Below the pieces are notes generated by a model that saw only the letters and a list, made by a program, of their open reading frames with translations, made no database searches and was not told the DNA's origin. The translations under genes were made by a program, and so were the position numbers. A stretch of DNA of 64,000 nucleotides. Origin: Streptomyces sp. Root1304. Its GTDB lineage: Bacteria; Actinomycetota; Actinomycetes; Streptomycetales; Streptomycetaceae. This document shows positions 8,592 to 16,961 of this stretch, in pieces. The DNA lies in contig NZ_LMEP01000022.1 in assembly GCF_001426405.1 (NCBI RefSeq), positions 562,229 to 626,228 of the forward strand, written 5' to 3'. Numbering within the stretch: position 1 is the first letter of the stretch; the number at the start of each line of letters is the position of its first letter.

Positions 8592-9769
8592 CGTGCCTCT
8601 CCCGAGGGTTCGGTGGTGGGGGTGACGGGGGTGTCGGGGGTCGGGGTGTCGGTCGTGGTGGATGTGCCCGGCCTGCCCGGCCTTCCGGGCTTGCCGGGCT
8701 TGCTGGGGTTTCTGGGGTTTCCGGATGCCAGTCGCGCCAGGCCTCCGGGCAGGAACAGCACCACCGCCACGACGGCGGCGCCGTACAGATAGCGGGCGGC
8801 CTCCCCCGGTGCGACGCCGCCCGTGCCCGGGGCGGAGACCAGCAGGAGGGCGTCGCTGTAGCGGTTGAGGAGCTGCGGCAGGAGGGAGACGAAGACGCCT
8901 CCGGCCACCGCGCCCGCGACCGAGCCGAGACCGCCGATGACGATCATGGCCAGGTATTCGAGGGAGAGCGCCATGCCGAAGTACTCCGGCACCGTGCGCT
9001 GGAAGACCAGCGCGAGCAGGACGCCGGCGAGGCCCGCGTACATGGAGGAGAGGACGAAGACGGCGGCGCGGTAGCGGGCCACCGGGATGCCCATGACCCC
9101 GGCGGCGATCCGGTGGTCCCGGATGGCGTTCATCGCGCGGCCCGGGCGGCCCCGCAGCACGCCCCGGGCGAAGAGGACCCCGCCGAGGAGCAGGACGAGA
9201 CCGAGGTACCAGAGTTTCTCCACCGCCCCGAACGGCACCTGGGCGAGGAGGAGTTCGCTGTCGTCGAAGGTGAGGCCGAAGAGGGAGAGCGGGGGGACGG
9301 CGCGGCCGTTGTAACCGCCCGTCAGATCATGGGCGTTGAACAGCACGTGCTGGCCGATGAAGATCAGCGCGAGGGTGGCGATGCCGAGGTACGCGCCCCG
9401 CAGCCGGCCCGCGATGGGGCTGAACACCCCGCCCGCCAGGCCCGCGAGGGCGACCGCGAGGACGGCGGCGAGCCAGCCGGGCAGGCCGAGTCCGGCGAGC
9501 CCGTCGGCGCCGTCCCCGGCGAAGGCGCAGTAGCCGTAGGCGCCGACGGCGATGAAGAAGGCGTGGCCCATGGAGAGCTGTCCGGTGGCACCGGTCAGCA
9601 GGTTGATGCCGATCGCGCCGAGCGCGGCGGCCATCGCGAACAGGCCCGCCTGGAGCCAGAACCGTTCCAGGTAGAAGGGGAGGACGACGAGGACGAGGCC
9701 GGCGGCGGCCCAGCCGTACACCGCGGGGGTACGGAGCCGCAGGCCGCTCCGGGCGAGGCTCTCAGACAC
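8588..9769 (-). CDS. livM: ABC transporter permease, LivM type, with Gly/Pro/Thr-rich tail
   Basis: A 393-residue membrane permease of the LivM family with about nine to ten hydrophobic segments and the EAA-like loop near NAIRDHRIAAGVMGI. Family landmarks are GATGQLSMGHAFF near the N-terminus and EYLAMIVIGGLGSVAGAVAGG near the C-terminus. The last 45 residues or so, after LPGGLARLASG, are unusual: a Pro/Gly/Lys/Arg-rich stretch (NPSKPGKPGRPGRPG) followed by Thr/Pro repeats (TDTPTPDTPVTPTT). This tail is not part of the family fold. It overlaps the next and previous genes by 4 and 8 bp. Confidence 0.85.
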   Translation of the reverse strand: MSESLARSGLRLRTPAVYGWAAAGLVLVVLPFYLERFWLQAGLFAMAAALGAIGINLLTGATGQLSMGHAFFIAVGAYGYCAFAGDGADGLAGLGLPGWLAAVLAVALAGLAGGVFSPIAGRLRGAYLGIATLALIFIGQHVLFNAHDLTGGYNGRAVPPLSLFGLTFDDSELLLAQVPFGAVEKLWYLGLVLLLGGVLFARGVLRGRPGRAMNAIRDHRIAAGVMGIPVARYRAAVFVLSSMYAGLAGVLLALVFQRTVPEYFGMALSLEYLAMIVIGGLGSVAGAVAGGVFVSLLPQLLNRYSDALLLVSAPGTGGVAPGEAARYLYGAAVVAVVLFLPGGLARLASGNPRNPSKPGKPGRPGRPGTSTTTDTPTPDTPVTPTTEPSGEAR

Positions 9770-10652
9770 GGGCGAGCTCCTTGGTGCCGAAGAGTCCGGC
9801 CGGGCGGATCAGGAGCACCGCGACCATGACGAGGTACGGGGCCAGGTCGCCGATCCCCCGGCCGAGGAACGCCAGATCGCTCTGGTAGCCGGTGGCCAGG
9901 GACTCGGTGACCCCGACGAGGAGACCGCCGACGAGGGCGCCCGTGGTGGAGTCGAGGCCGCCGAGGATGGCGGCCGGGAAGGCCTTGAGCGCGGCGAGCG
10001 AGGTGGCCCGCTCCAGGCCGGGGGTCGGGAAGACGGTGAGGAAGAGCGCGGCGACGGCGGCGAGCGCCCCGGCGACCGCCCAGGCACCGAGCGAGACCCG
10101 GCCGAGCCGGATGCCCATCAGGGCGGCCGTCTCCTGGCTCTCGGCGGCGGCCCGCATGGCGACGCCCCAGGAGGTGTACCGGAAGGCGAGCAGGAAGGCG
10201 GTGATGAGCAGCGCCGCGGCGAGCAGGGCGGCGATCCTGGTCTGCGCGATCGTGACCGGGCCGAAGGTGACGACGGCGTCGCCCCACGGGTCGCCGAGGG
10301 CGAGGATGTCGGTGCCGATCCGGCGGGTCAGCTCGGTGGCGAGCAGGATGTCGACGCCTATGGTGACGATGGCGAGGACGCTGTGGTCGCCGCCCCGGTG
10401 CCGGCGCATCACCAGGAACTCCACGGCCGCGCCGACCAGCGCGGCGCCCGCGATGCCCGCGAGCAGGGCGGGCCAGAAGCCGATGTCGTCGTGGAGCACG
10501 GCGGTGACGTAGCCGCCGGCCAGGAGGAGCGAGGCGTGGGCGAAGTTGACGACCTCGGTGGCGCGGAAGATGACCACGAAGCCGAGGGCGATGAGGGCGT
10601 AGATCGAGCCCAGTGAGACGCCGTTGATCAGGAACTCGGCGAAGGTGCTCAC
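9762..10652 (-). CDS. livH: ABC transporter permease, LivH type
   Basis: A 296-residue membrane permease of the LivH family with about eight hydrophobic segments. Typical features are INGVSLGSIYALIALGFVVIF at the N-terminus, followed by EVVNFAHASLLLAGGY, and AFPAAILGGLDSTTGALVGG near the C-terminus, which couples to the ATPase. It forms the translocation channel with LivM. It overlaps livG upstream by 4 bp (ATGA) and livM downstream by 8 bp, so all are read from one mRNA. Confidence 0.87.
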   Translation of the reverse strand: MSTFAEFLINGVSLGSIYALIALGFVVIFRATEVVNFAHASLLLAGGYVTAVLHDDIGFWPALLAGIAGAALVGAAVEFLVMRRHRGGDHSVLAIVTIGVDILLATELTRRIGTDILALGDPWGDAVVTFGPVTIAQTRIAALLAAALLITAFLLAFRYTSWGVAMRAAAESQETAALMGIRLGRVSLGAWAVAGALAAVAALFLTVFPTPGLERATSLAALKAFPAAILGGLDSTTGALVGGLLVGVTESLATGYQSDLAFLGRGIGDLAPYLVMVAVLLIRPAGLFGTKELARV

Positions 10653-11560
10653 GCGGCGGACTCCTCTCCGAGGTAGGCGCGGACGACCGCGGGGTCGTTC
10701 TGGACGTCGGCGGGGGCGCCGTCCGCGATCCGGCGGCCGAAGTCGAGGACCGTGACGGAGTCGGCGAGCCGCATCACCAGGCCCATGTCGTGCTCGACGA
10801 GGAGGACCGAGATGCCGAGGCTGTCGCGGACGCCCGCGACGACCGCGGCGGTACGGCGCCGCTCGTCGGCGGTCATCCCCGCGACGGGCTCGTCGAGCAG
10901 CAGGAGCCTCGGCTCCGTGCAGAGGGCCCGCGCCAGTTCGGCGAGCTTCTGCTGCCCGTACGGAAGGGAGCCCGCGGGCCGGTCGAGCTGCCGCTCCAGA
11001 CCGACGAAGGCGGCGATCTCCCGGACCCTGGCGCGGTGGCGCGCCTCCTCGCGGGCGGCGGAGGGGAGACGGAGCCCGGCGGCGACGAAGCCGGTACGGG
11101 TGAGGCGGTGGCGGCCGAGCATCAGGCTGTCCTCGACGGTGGCGCGGGGCGGCAGGGCCAGGTTCTGGAAGATCCGGCCGACGCCGAGGGCGGCGATCCG
11201 GTGCGGGGGCAGGGCCGTCAGCTCGTGCGGGCCGAGCCGGACGGAGCCCTCGGTGGCGCGGTAGACGCCGGAGAGGACGTTGAAGCAGGTGGACTTTCCG
11301 GCGCCGTTGGGTCCGATGAGGGCGTGCACGGTGCCGGGGCGGACGGTGAAGCCGACATCGTCGAGGGCGGTGAGGCCGGCGAAGCGGATGGTGAGACCGC
11401 GGACTTCCAGGGCGGGGATGTCGGGGGCGGGGAGGGAAGAGGTCCCGGGGAGGGACGGGGTCCCGGTGCCGGACTGCGGGCCGGGCGGATTCGGTGGTGT
11501 CGGCCGGTCCGGCGGTGTCGGCCGGTCCGGCGGTGTCCGCGGGTTCGGTGGTGTCGTCAT
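10649..11560 (-). CDS. livG: ABC transporter ATP-binding protein, LivG type, with proline-rich N-terminus
   Basis: A 303-residue ATPase. The start is the ATG at 11560, overlapping the livF stop as ATGA; the longer open frame upstream merely runs antisense to livF sequence. Walker A is GPNGAGKST, the family signature region reads LPYGQQKLAELARAL, Walker B is RLLLLDEPVAG, and the LivG-type C-terminal VRAYLGEE is present. The first 48 residues or so are an unusual Pro-rich extension with a repeated TPPDRP unit, encoded by an 18-bp tandem repeat. LivG ATPases normally begin directly with the LEVRGLTIRFAG strand. It energises uptake by LivH/LivM. Confidence 0.87.
   Translation of the reverse strand: MTTPPNPRTPPDRPTPPDRPTPPNPPGPQSGTGTPSLPGTSSLPAPDIPALEVRGLTIRFAGLTALDDVGFTVRPGTVHALIGPNGAGKSTCFNVLSGVYRATEGSVRLGPHELTALPPHRIAALGVGRIFQNLALPPRATVEDSLMLGRHRLTRTGFVAAGLRLPSAAREEARHRARVREIAAFVGLERQLDRPAGSLPYGQQKLAELARALCTEPRLLLLDEPVAGMTADERRRTAAVVAGVRDSLGISVLLVEHDMGLVMRLADSVTVLDFGRRIADGAPADVQNDPAVVRAYLGEESAA
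11496..11549 (-). repeat. 18-bp tandem repeat encoding the Pro-rich start of LivG
   Basis: Two perfect adjacent copies of an 18-bp unit (11496-11513 and 11514-11531, plus-strand unit ggtgtcggccggtccggc) followed by a degenerate third copy to about 11549. In the minus-strand livG frame each unit encodes six residues of the TPPDRP type. Such repeats can change copy number by slippage without breaking the frame. Confidence 0.75.
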
Positions 11561-12375
11561 CGGGGGTCCTCCCAGCGGGACAGGGCCGGGTGCGTGGTGC
11601 GGGCCCGTGCCGCGTCGGCGGCGGCGGTCTCGTCGACCACGCCGAGATAGCGGCGGCGCACCTCGTCCGACGCGGCGAGCTCGGCGGCGGGTCCGGAGAG
11701 GGTGACCTCGCCGACCTCCAGGACGTACGCGCGGGTGGCGAGGCGCAGGGCGAGCGCCGCGTTCTGTTCGACGAGGAGCACCGCCGTGCCCTGGGCGTTG
11801 ATCTCGCGGATCGCGTCCGCGATCCGGGCCGCCATCAGCGGTGCGAGGCCCAGGGACGGTTCGTCCAGGAGGAGCAGGCCTGGCGCGGCCATCAGGGCGC
11901 GGCCTACGGCGAGCATCTGCTGTTCGCCGCCGGAGAGCAGACCGGCGGGCTGGCGGGCGCGGTCCGCGAGGACGGGGAAGAGTTCGTGGACCCGGCGGAG
12001 CGCGCCGGCCTTCGCCGTACGCCCGCCGCGCCGGCCGAGGGCGCCGGCGCGCAGGTTGTCCTCGACCGTCATCCGGGCGAAGACCTGCCGGCCTTCGGGC
12101 ACCTGTGAGACGCCTGCGGCGACGACCCGGTCGGGCGGCAGCCCGTCGAGCGGCCGGCCGTCCCGGCTCACCGTGCCCGCGACCACGGCGCCGCCGTGGA
12201 AGCGCAGGGTCCGCGAGACGGCGCGCAGCAGCGTGGACTTGCCGGCTCCGTTGGCTCCCAGGACGGTGACGACGGCGCCGGCCGGTACGGTCAGCGACAC
12301 CCGCCGCAGCGCGCGTACCGGTCCGTATCCGACCGTCAGTTCCGTCACCTGGAGGGCGGGTGCGGTACCTCCCAT
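11557..12375 (-). CDS. livF: ABC transporter ATP-binding protein, LivF type
   Basis: A 272-residue ATPase and the first gene of the liv operon. Walker A is GANGAGKST, the signature region LLSGGEQQMLAVGRALM, and Walker B LLLLDEPSLGLAPL; the phrase GVSQVPEGRQVFARMTVEDNL is characteristic of LivF. A 195-bp gap separates it from the divergent PucR-type regulator at 12571. The shared gap is the likely promoter region of both, which suggests, without proving, that this regulator controls the operon. Confidence 0.87.
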   Translation of the reverse strand: MGGTAPALQVTELTVGYGPVRALRRVSLTVPAGAVVTVLGANGAGKSTLLRAVSRTLRFHGGAVVAGTVSRDGRPLDGLPPDRVVAAGVSQVPEGRQVFARMTVEDNLRAGALGRRGGRTAKAGALRRVHELFPVLADRARQPAGLLSGGEQQMLAVGRALMAAPGLLLLDEPSLGLAPLMAARIADAIREINAQGTAVLLVEQNAALALRLATRAYVLEVGEVTLSGPAAELAASDEVRRRYLGVVDETAAADAARARTTHPALSRWEDPR

Positions 12376-12570
12376 GGTTCCCCTTTCCCCGGCCGCCGTT
12401 GCCGCCCGGCCGTTCAGTGGCGCTCACCCCAGCACCGCGCCGGACCGCGCGTCCACGGCCCGCGGCCGAATCGCTGCCGGTGACCAGCGGGCGCGCCGGA
12501 GGGCTGTGCATGCGCACAACGCTGCGCGTCAGGGCTGTGCGGGCGGGCCGGGGCGGTGGATCCTCCCGGC

Positions 12571-13770
12571 ATGGGACGGCGCAGAAGGCGGACCGGGGAC
12601 GACTGGAAGGTGCTCGCGCTGGCGTGCACGGCGCTGCTGGAGCGGGTGCCGGAGCTGGTGGACGAGCATCTGCGGGAACTGCACGCGTACGAGCCCGCGT
12701 ACGGGCGGATCATCCCGTACGACCAGCACTGGCAGGAGGCCAGGGACGCGATGCGGATCGGGATCGAGATGATCTCGGCGCCCCGGAACTCGCCCCGGCG
12801 GGACCTGGAGCACGCGGACGAGATGGGCCGGCGGCGGGCCGCGCAGGGCATGCCGCTCGAACTGGTCGTGCACGCGTACCGGCATGCCGGGCACCTGGTG
12901 TGGGACGCGCTGATCGAGGACGCGGGGACCGATGCGGCGCAGTTGGCGGCGCTGATGCAGTCGGCGACGACGGTGTGGTCGGCGGTGGACGCGCAGGCGG
13001 ACACGGCGTCGGAGGCGTACCGGTCGGCGGAGCTCGAACTGCGGCGCCGTACGGACGAACAGTTGCAGGCGCTCCTGGACGCGCTGCTCCAGGGGCAGCG
13101 TCAGCCCGAGCTGGTGGCGCGGGCCGCGGCGGGGCTGGATCTGCTGGAGCAGGGGCGGTACGCGGTGGTGGTGCTGCGTTACGACCGGCGGGAGGAGCGG
13201 GAGCCGTTCCACCGGCAGGTGCAGGGCGAGGGGGTGCGGTTCCTGTGGCGGATGGGCGCGGACTGTGAGCTGGGGGTGGTGGCGCTCGCCGGGGGCACGG
13301 GTCTTGACGCGCTGTCGGAGCTGCTCGACGGCCGGTGCCCGGGGCCCGGCGGGATCAGTCCGGTGGTGGTGGGGCTGACGGAGCTGGGCCGGGCACGGCG
13401 GCTCGCGGAGCTGGCGCTGCGGACGTGTCCGGCGGGCAGCCGGGAGATCGTCCGCCTGGACCGGCGGATGGCGGGCGCGCTGGTGGTGGGCCAGCCGGAG
13501 ATGGCGAGCCTGCTGGTGTCGGACGTGCTGGGGGGCCTGCTGGAACTGGACCCGGCGGACCGGGCGGTGCTGCTCGAGACGCTGGACGCGTGGCTGGAGT
13601 GCGAGGGTTCCGCGGGGCGGGCGGCGGGGCGGCTGTACTGCCACCGGAACACGGTCTTCAACCGGCTGCGGCGCCTGGAACAACTGACGTCCCGGTCGCT
13701 GTCCCGGCCGCGGGACCTGACGGAGATGACACTGGCACTGGACGCGTTTCGCCTGACGGCGTCGGGGTGA
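12571..13770 (+). CDS. PucR/CdaR-family transcriptional regulator
   Basis: A regulator of about 399 residues. The N-terminal two thirds resemble the RsbRD-like/GGDEF-like sensor region of PucR-type proteins (helical MGRRRAAQGMPLELVVHAYRHAG, then RYAVVVLRYDRREE). The C-terminus carries the PucR helix-turn-helix (ETLDAWLECEG, then CHRNTVFNRLRRLEQLT). ATG 12571 is used as the start; a GTG at 12556 in the same frame is possible. In the upstream gap, TGTGC and GCACA half-sites flank 4 bp at 12505-12518. PucR-family regulators often respond to nitrogenous metabolites, consistent with control of the divergent amino-acid-type ABC operon, but this is inference. Confidence 0.75.
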   Translation: MGRRRRRTGDDWKVLALACTALLERVPELVDEHLRELHAYEPAYGRIIPYDQHWQEARDAMRIGIEMISAPRNSPRRDLEHADEMGRRRAAQGMPLELVVHAYRHAGHLVWDALIEDAGTDAAQLAALMQSATTVWSAVDAQADTASEAYRSAELELRRRTDEQLQALLDALLQGQRQPELVARAAAGLDLLEQGRYAVVVLRYDRREEREPFHRQVQGEGVRFLWRMGADCELGVVALAGGTGLDALSELLDGRCPGPGGISPVVVGLTELGRARRLAELALRTCPAGSREIVRLDRRMAGALVVGQPEMASLLVSDVLGGLLELDPADRAVLLETLDAWLECEGSAGRAAGRLYCHRNTVFNRLRRLEQLTSRSLSRPRDLTEMTLALDAFRLTASG

Positions 13771-13848
13771 GGGGGCGGGGGCGGGCACGTGGGGGCGGTT
13801 CGACTCCCCGGCCCCGCCCCTTCCCGAAACCCTGCTGGGGGCTGGGGT

Positions 13849-13904
13849 GAGAGGCCCGGGGGCCGGAGACCGGAGGTCTGAAGGCCCGGGGGCCGGGGCC
13901 TCTC
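13849..13904. terminator. Large GC-rich hairpin between convergent genes
   Basis: Outer arms gagaggccc (13849-13857) and gggcctctc (13896-13904) enclose two direct copies of ggcccgggggccgg, so several strong secondary structures are possible. It is located between the convergent regulator gene and glycerate kinase and probably ends both transcripts. Confidence 0.55.
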
Positions 13905-13947
13905 CCGTTTCGGAGCGCCCGCCCCCGGTCCTTCCGCGCCGCGGGCC

Positions 13948-15099
13948 CTACGCCAGGAAGTCCCGTGCGATGTTCGCCGCGACGTCCTCCAGGAGCGGGC
14001 CCGCGTTTGCCATCGAGGTGGCCGGGTCGGGTTCCAGGGCCGAGAGGGCGTACGCGCGGCGGATGCCGGCCGTGCCCAGGGCCTCCGGCGGGAGGGCCAG
14101 GCGGCCGCAGACCGCCACGACCTCCTTGCCGGCGGCGCGGGCCGCCGCGGCGACGCCCGCCGGGGCCTTGCCGTGGAGGGTCTGCTCGTCGAGCGAGCCC
14201 TCGCCGGTGATGACGAGGGTCGCGCGCTCCAGGGCGGGGGCGAAGCCGAGGACGTCCAGCATCAGTTCGATGCCGGGCCGGAAGCTCGCGCCGAGGATGA
14301 GCGCGCCGTAGCCGATGCCGCCCGCGCCGCCCGCGCCCGGGGCGAGCGCCGCCTCGGCCGCCCTGGGGCCGACCGCCTTCTCCAGGACGGTGGCGAAGTG
14401 CGCGAGGGCCGCGTCCAGGGTGCGGACGTCGTCCGGGGTGGCGCCCTTCTGCGGTCCGTAGACGGCGGGGGCGCCCTTGGGGCCGGTGAGCGGGTTGTCG
14501 ACGTCGCTGGCGAGGATCAGGTCGACCGTCTCGAAGCGGGGGTCGAGGCCGCTGAGGTCGGCGGTGGCGAGACCCGCGAGGGCCGCGCCGCCGGGGCCCA
14601 CGGGCTCACCGTCCGCGTCGAGGAGCCGGGCTCCGAGCGCGGCGAGCATGCCGGCGCCGCCGTCGGTGGTGGCGCTGCCGCCGACGCCGAAGACGAGGGT
14701 GGTCGCACCGGCGTCCAGGGCCGCGCGGAGCAGCTCGCCGGAGCCGTACGTGGTGGCGGTGAGCGGCGCGAACACACCCGCCGGGAGGAGCTGGAGGCCC
14801 GAGGCCTCCGCCATCTCGACGACGGCGGTGGTGCCGCGCAGCGCGAACGCCGCGGTGACCGGTTCGCCGACCGGCCCCGTCACCCGCACCTCGTGCCGTT
14901 CGAAACCGGCCGCGACGGCCGCCGCGACGGTGCCGTCGCCGCCGTCCGCGACGGGCAGGGTCTCCACCGTCAGCTCCGGGACGACCCGTCGCAGTCCTGC
15001 TGTGACCCGCTCCGCGACCTGCACGGCCGTGAGCGAGCCCTTGAACTTGTCGGCCGCCACCAGCACGTGAGCGACCTGAGTTGCTGCTCCGTCCGTCAC
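13948..15099 (-). CDS. glxK: Glycerate kinase
   Basis: A 383-residue glycerate kinase of the GlxK/GarK family, which phosphorylates D-glycerate with ATP. Recognisable segments are HVLVAADKFKGSLTAVQVAE at the N-terminus, VADGGDGT, FGVGGSATTDGGAGM, the central ASDVDNPLTG followed by GAPAVYGPQKGA, and ITGEGSLDEQTLHGKAP near the end. The length matches the family. The start is GTG 15099 (MTDGAATQV), giving a 112-bp divergent gap to the BCCT gene. Glycerate arises in glyoxylate metabolism, so a link to the glyoxylate released by the pathway at the window start is possible, though the genes are not adjacent. Confidence 0.88.
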   Translation of the reverse strand: MTDGAATQVAHVLVAADKFKGSLTAVQVAERVTAGLRRVVPELTVETLPVADGGDGTVAAAVAAGFERHEVRVTGPVGEPVTAAFALRGTTAVVEMAEASGLQLLPAGVFAPLTATTYGSGELLRAALDAGATTLVFGVGGSATTDGGAGMLAALGARLLDADGEPVGPGGAALAGLATADLSGLDPRFETVDLILASDVDNPLTGPKGAPAVYGPQKGATPDDVRTLDAALAHFATVLEKAVGPRAAEAALAPGAGGAGGIGYGALILGASFRPGIELMLDVLGFAPALERATLVITGEGSLDEQTLHGKAPAGVAAAARAAGKEVVAVCGRLALPPEALGTAGIRRAYALSALEPDPATSMANAGPLLEDVAANIARDFLA

Positions 15100-15211
15100 C
15101 TTGCATCCCTTGCTTTCGAACGTGCAGTCGCGCCGAGGCCGACCCTATCCGTACCGCCGGACGGCGTGCCACCCCCGGATCGGCCGATATTTCGCACCAT
15201 AGTGGGGTCAC

Positions 15212-16903
15212 ATGAGTACGGAACCGATGGAACGGGCACCGGTGGACCCGCCCGACCAGCACACGCCCGACGGCAAGGTCATCGGGATCGGCGTAGCGGC
15301 CGTCGTCGCCGTCGTCGCCTGGGCCGCCCTGGGTGAGGACTCCTTCGACAGCGCCTCGTCCACGGCCCTGCAGTGGGTCCTGGCCAATTTCGCGTGGCTG
15401 TTCGTGGTCGCCGCGGACGCGTTCCTGGTGCTGTGCGTGGCCATCGCCCTGAGCCGGTTCGGCCGGATCAGGCTGGGCCCGGACGACTCGGAGCCCGAGT
15501 TCACCAATCTGGCGTGGATCGCGATGATGTTCAGCGCCGGCATGGGCATCGGTCTGATGTTCTACGGAGTCGGGGAGCCGCTCCAGCACTATCTGAGCCC
15601 TCCCCCGGCCAGCGGCGCTCCGGCGGGCACCGGCGCCGCCGCGCTCACGGCGATGGAGTACTCGTTCTTCCACTGGACACTGACCCCGTGGGCGATCTAC
15701 GGCATCGCCGGGCTCGCGCTCGCGTACGCGGGCTTCCGCAAGGGCCGCGGCAACCGCCTGAGCTCCGCGTTCGTCCCGTTGATGGGGGCGCGGCGGGCGG
15801 ATTCCTGGCCGGGCAAGGCGATCGACCTGCTCGCGGTCTTCGCGACGGTGTTCGGCACGGCGACGAGTCTGGGACTCGGCGCCCTCCAGGTCGCCGAGGG
15901 CCTGAACCTGACGATGGACGTGGAGAACTCGACCGCCACCCAGCTGATCATCATCGTGGCGCTGTCGGCGGCCTTCGTGCTCTCGGCGTTCTCCGGGCTC
16001 CACAAGGGCGTGAAGTGGCTCTCGACGCTCAACATCGTCCTCGCGGCCTGTCTGATGCTGTTCGTGTTCCTGCTCGGCCCGACCGTCTACATCCTGGACA
16101 CCATCCCCGCCTCCGTCGGCGGCTACCTGGACCAGCTGCTCCCGATGGCCAGCCGCACCGGCGCGTTCACCGACCGTGACTGGCTGGGCACGTGGACGAT
16201 CTTCTACTGGGCGTGGTGGCTGTCCTGGGCGCCGTTCGTCGGCACCTTCATCGCCCGGATCTCGCGCGGCAGGACCATCCGGGAGTTCCTGATGGGCGTG
16301 CTGCTCGTACCGTCCGGGGCGACGGTGATCTGGTTCTGCGTGATGGGCGGCACGGCGATCCGGCTGGAGTCCACGGGCGCGGCGGACCTCGCCACGGCCG
16401 TCGAGGACGGGGCGGAGGCGTCGCTGTTCGCCATGCTGGAGGCGCTGCCGATCGGCACGGTCACCTCGGTCATCGCGATGCTGCTCGTCATGACGTACTT
16501 CGTCACGAGCGCGGACTCGGCGTCGCTGGTCATGGGGTCGCTGACGAGCCGCGGCTCGCTGCACCCGCCGACCTGGCTCGTGGTCACCTGGGGCGTCCTG
16601 ATGGCCGCGGTGGCGGCGGTGCTGCTGGTGGTGGGCGGGCTGAACTCGCTCCAGACCGCGACGATCCTCGTGGCGCTGCCGTTCGTCCTCGTGATGCTGC
16701 TGCTGTGCTTCGCCCTCCTGAAGGAACTGCGGGAGGACCCGGGCGCGGGCCCGGCCCGGCACCACGCGCTGCACGGCCTGCGCGACGCGGTGCGGACACT
16801 GGTCGGAGAGGCGATGACCGAGCAGGGCACCGACCGCCACCAGCGGCTCCGCAGGGCGGCGAAGGCCCGCACGGACTTCCAGCCGCCGGAGGACGGGCTC
16901 TGA
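15212..16903 (+). CDS. BCCT-family betaine/carnitine/choline transporter
   Basis: A 563-residue, roughly 12-helix secondary transporter. The BCCT hallmark is visible as MMFSAGMGIGLMFYGVGEPLQHY in two adjoining blocks, followed by the Trp-rich helix YWAWWLSWAPFVGTFIARIS and GRTIREF. The family imports glycine betaine, choline or carnitine with Na+ or H+, usually for osmoprotection. A short cytoplasmic C-terminal tail with many charged residues could sense ionic strength as in BetP, but is not diagnostic. It stands alone, divergent from glycerate kinase. Confidence 0.88.
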   Translation: MSTEPMERAPVDPPDQHTPDGKVIGIGVAAVVAVVAWAALGEDSFDSASSTALQWVLANFAWLFVVAADAFLVLCVAIALSRFGRIRLGPDDSEPEFTNLAWIAMMFSAGMGIGLMFYGVGEPLQHYLSPPPASGAPAGTGAAALTAMEYSFFHWTLTPWAIYGIAGLALAYAGFRKGRGNRLSSAFVPLMGARRADSWPGKAIDLLAVFATVFGTATSLGLGALQVAEGLNLTMDVENSTATQLIIIVALSAAFVLSAFSGLHKGVKWLSTLNIVLAACLMLFVFLLGPTVYILDTIPASVGGYLDQLLPMASRTGAFTDRDWLGTWTIFYWAWWLSWAPFVGTFIARISRGRTIREFLMGVLLVPSGATVIWFCVMGGTAIRLESTGAADLATAVEDGAEASLFAMLEALPIGTVTSVIAMLLVMTYFVTSADSASLVMGSLTSRGSLHPPTWLVVTWGVLMAAVAAVLLVVGGLNSLQTATILVALPFVLVMLLLCFALLKELREDPGAGPARHHALHGLRDAVRTLVGEAMTEQGTDRHQRLRRAAKARTDFQPPEDGL

Positions 16904-16961
16904 GCCTCACACCCCGCCTCCTCGCCGCGCGCTCCACGCCCCCCTTCGGTACACCGGAGGT

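Noticed and set aside
14606..16840. A 744-codon minus-strand frame across glxK and the BCCT gene
   Set aside because: It is antisense to a transporter with a complete BCCT signature and shows no protein-like features.
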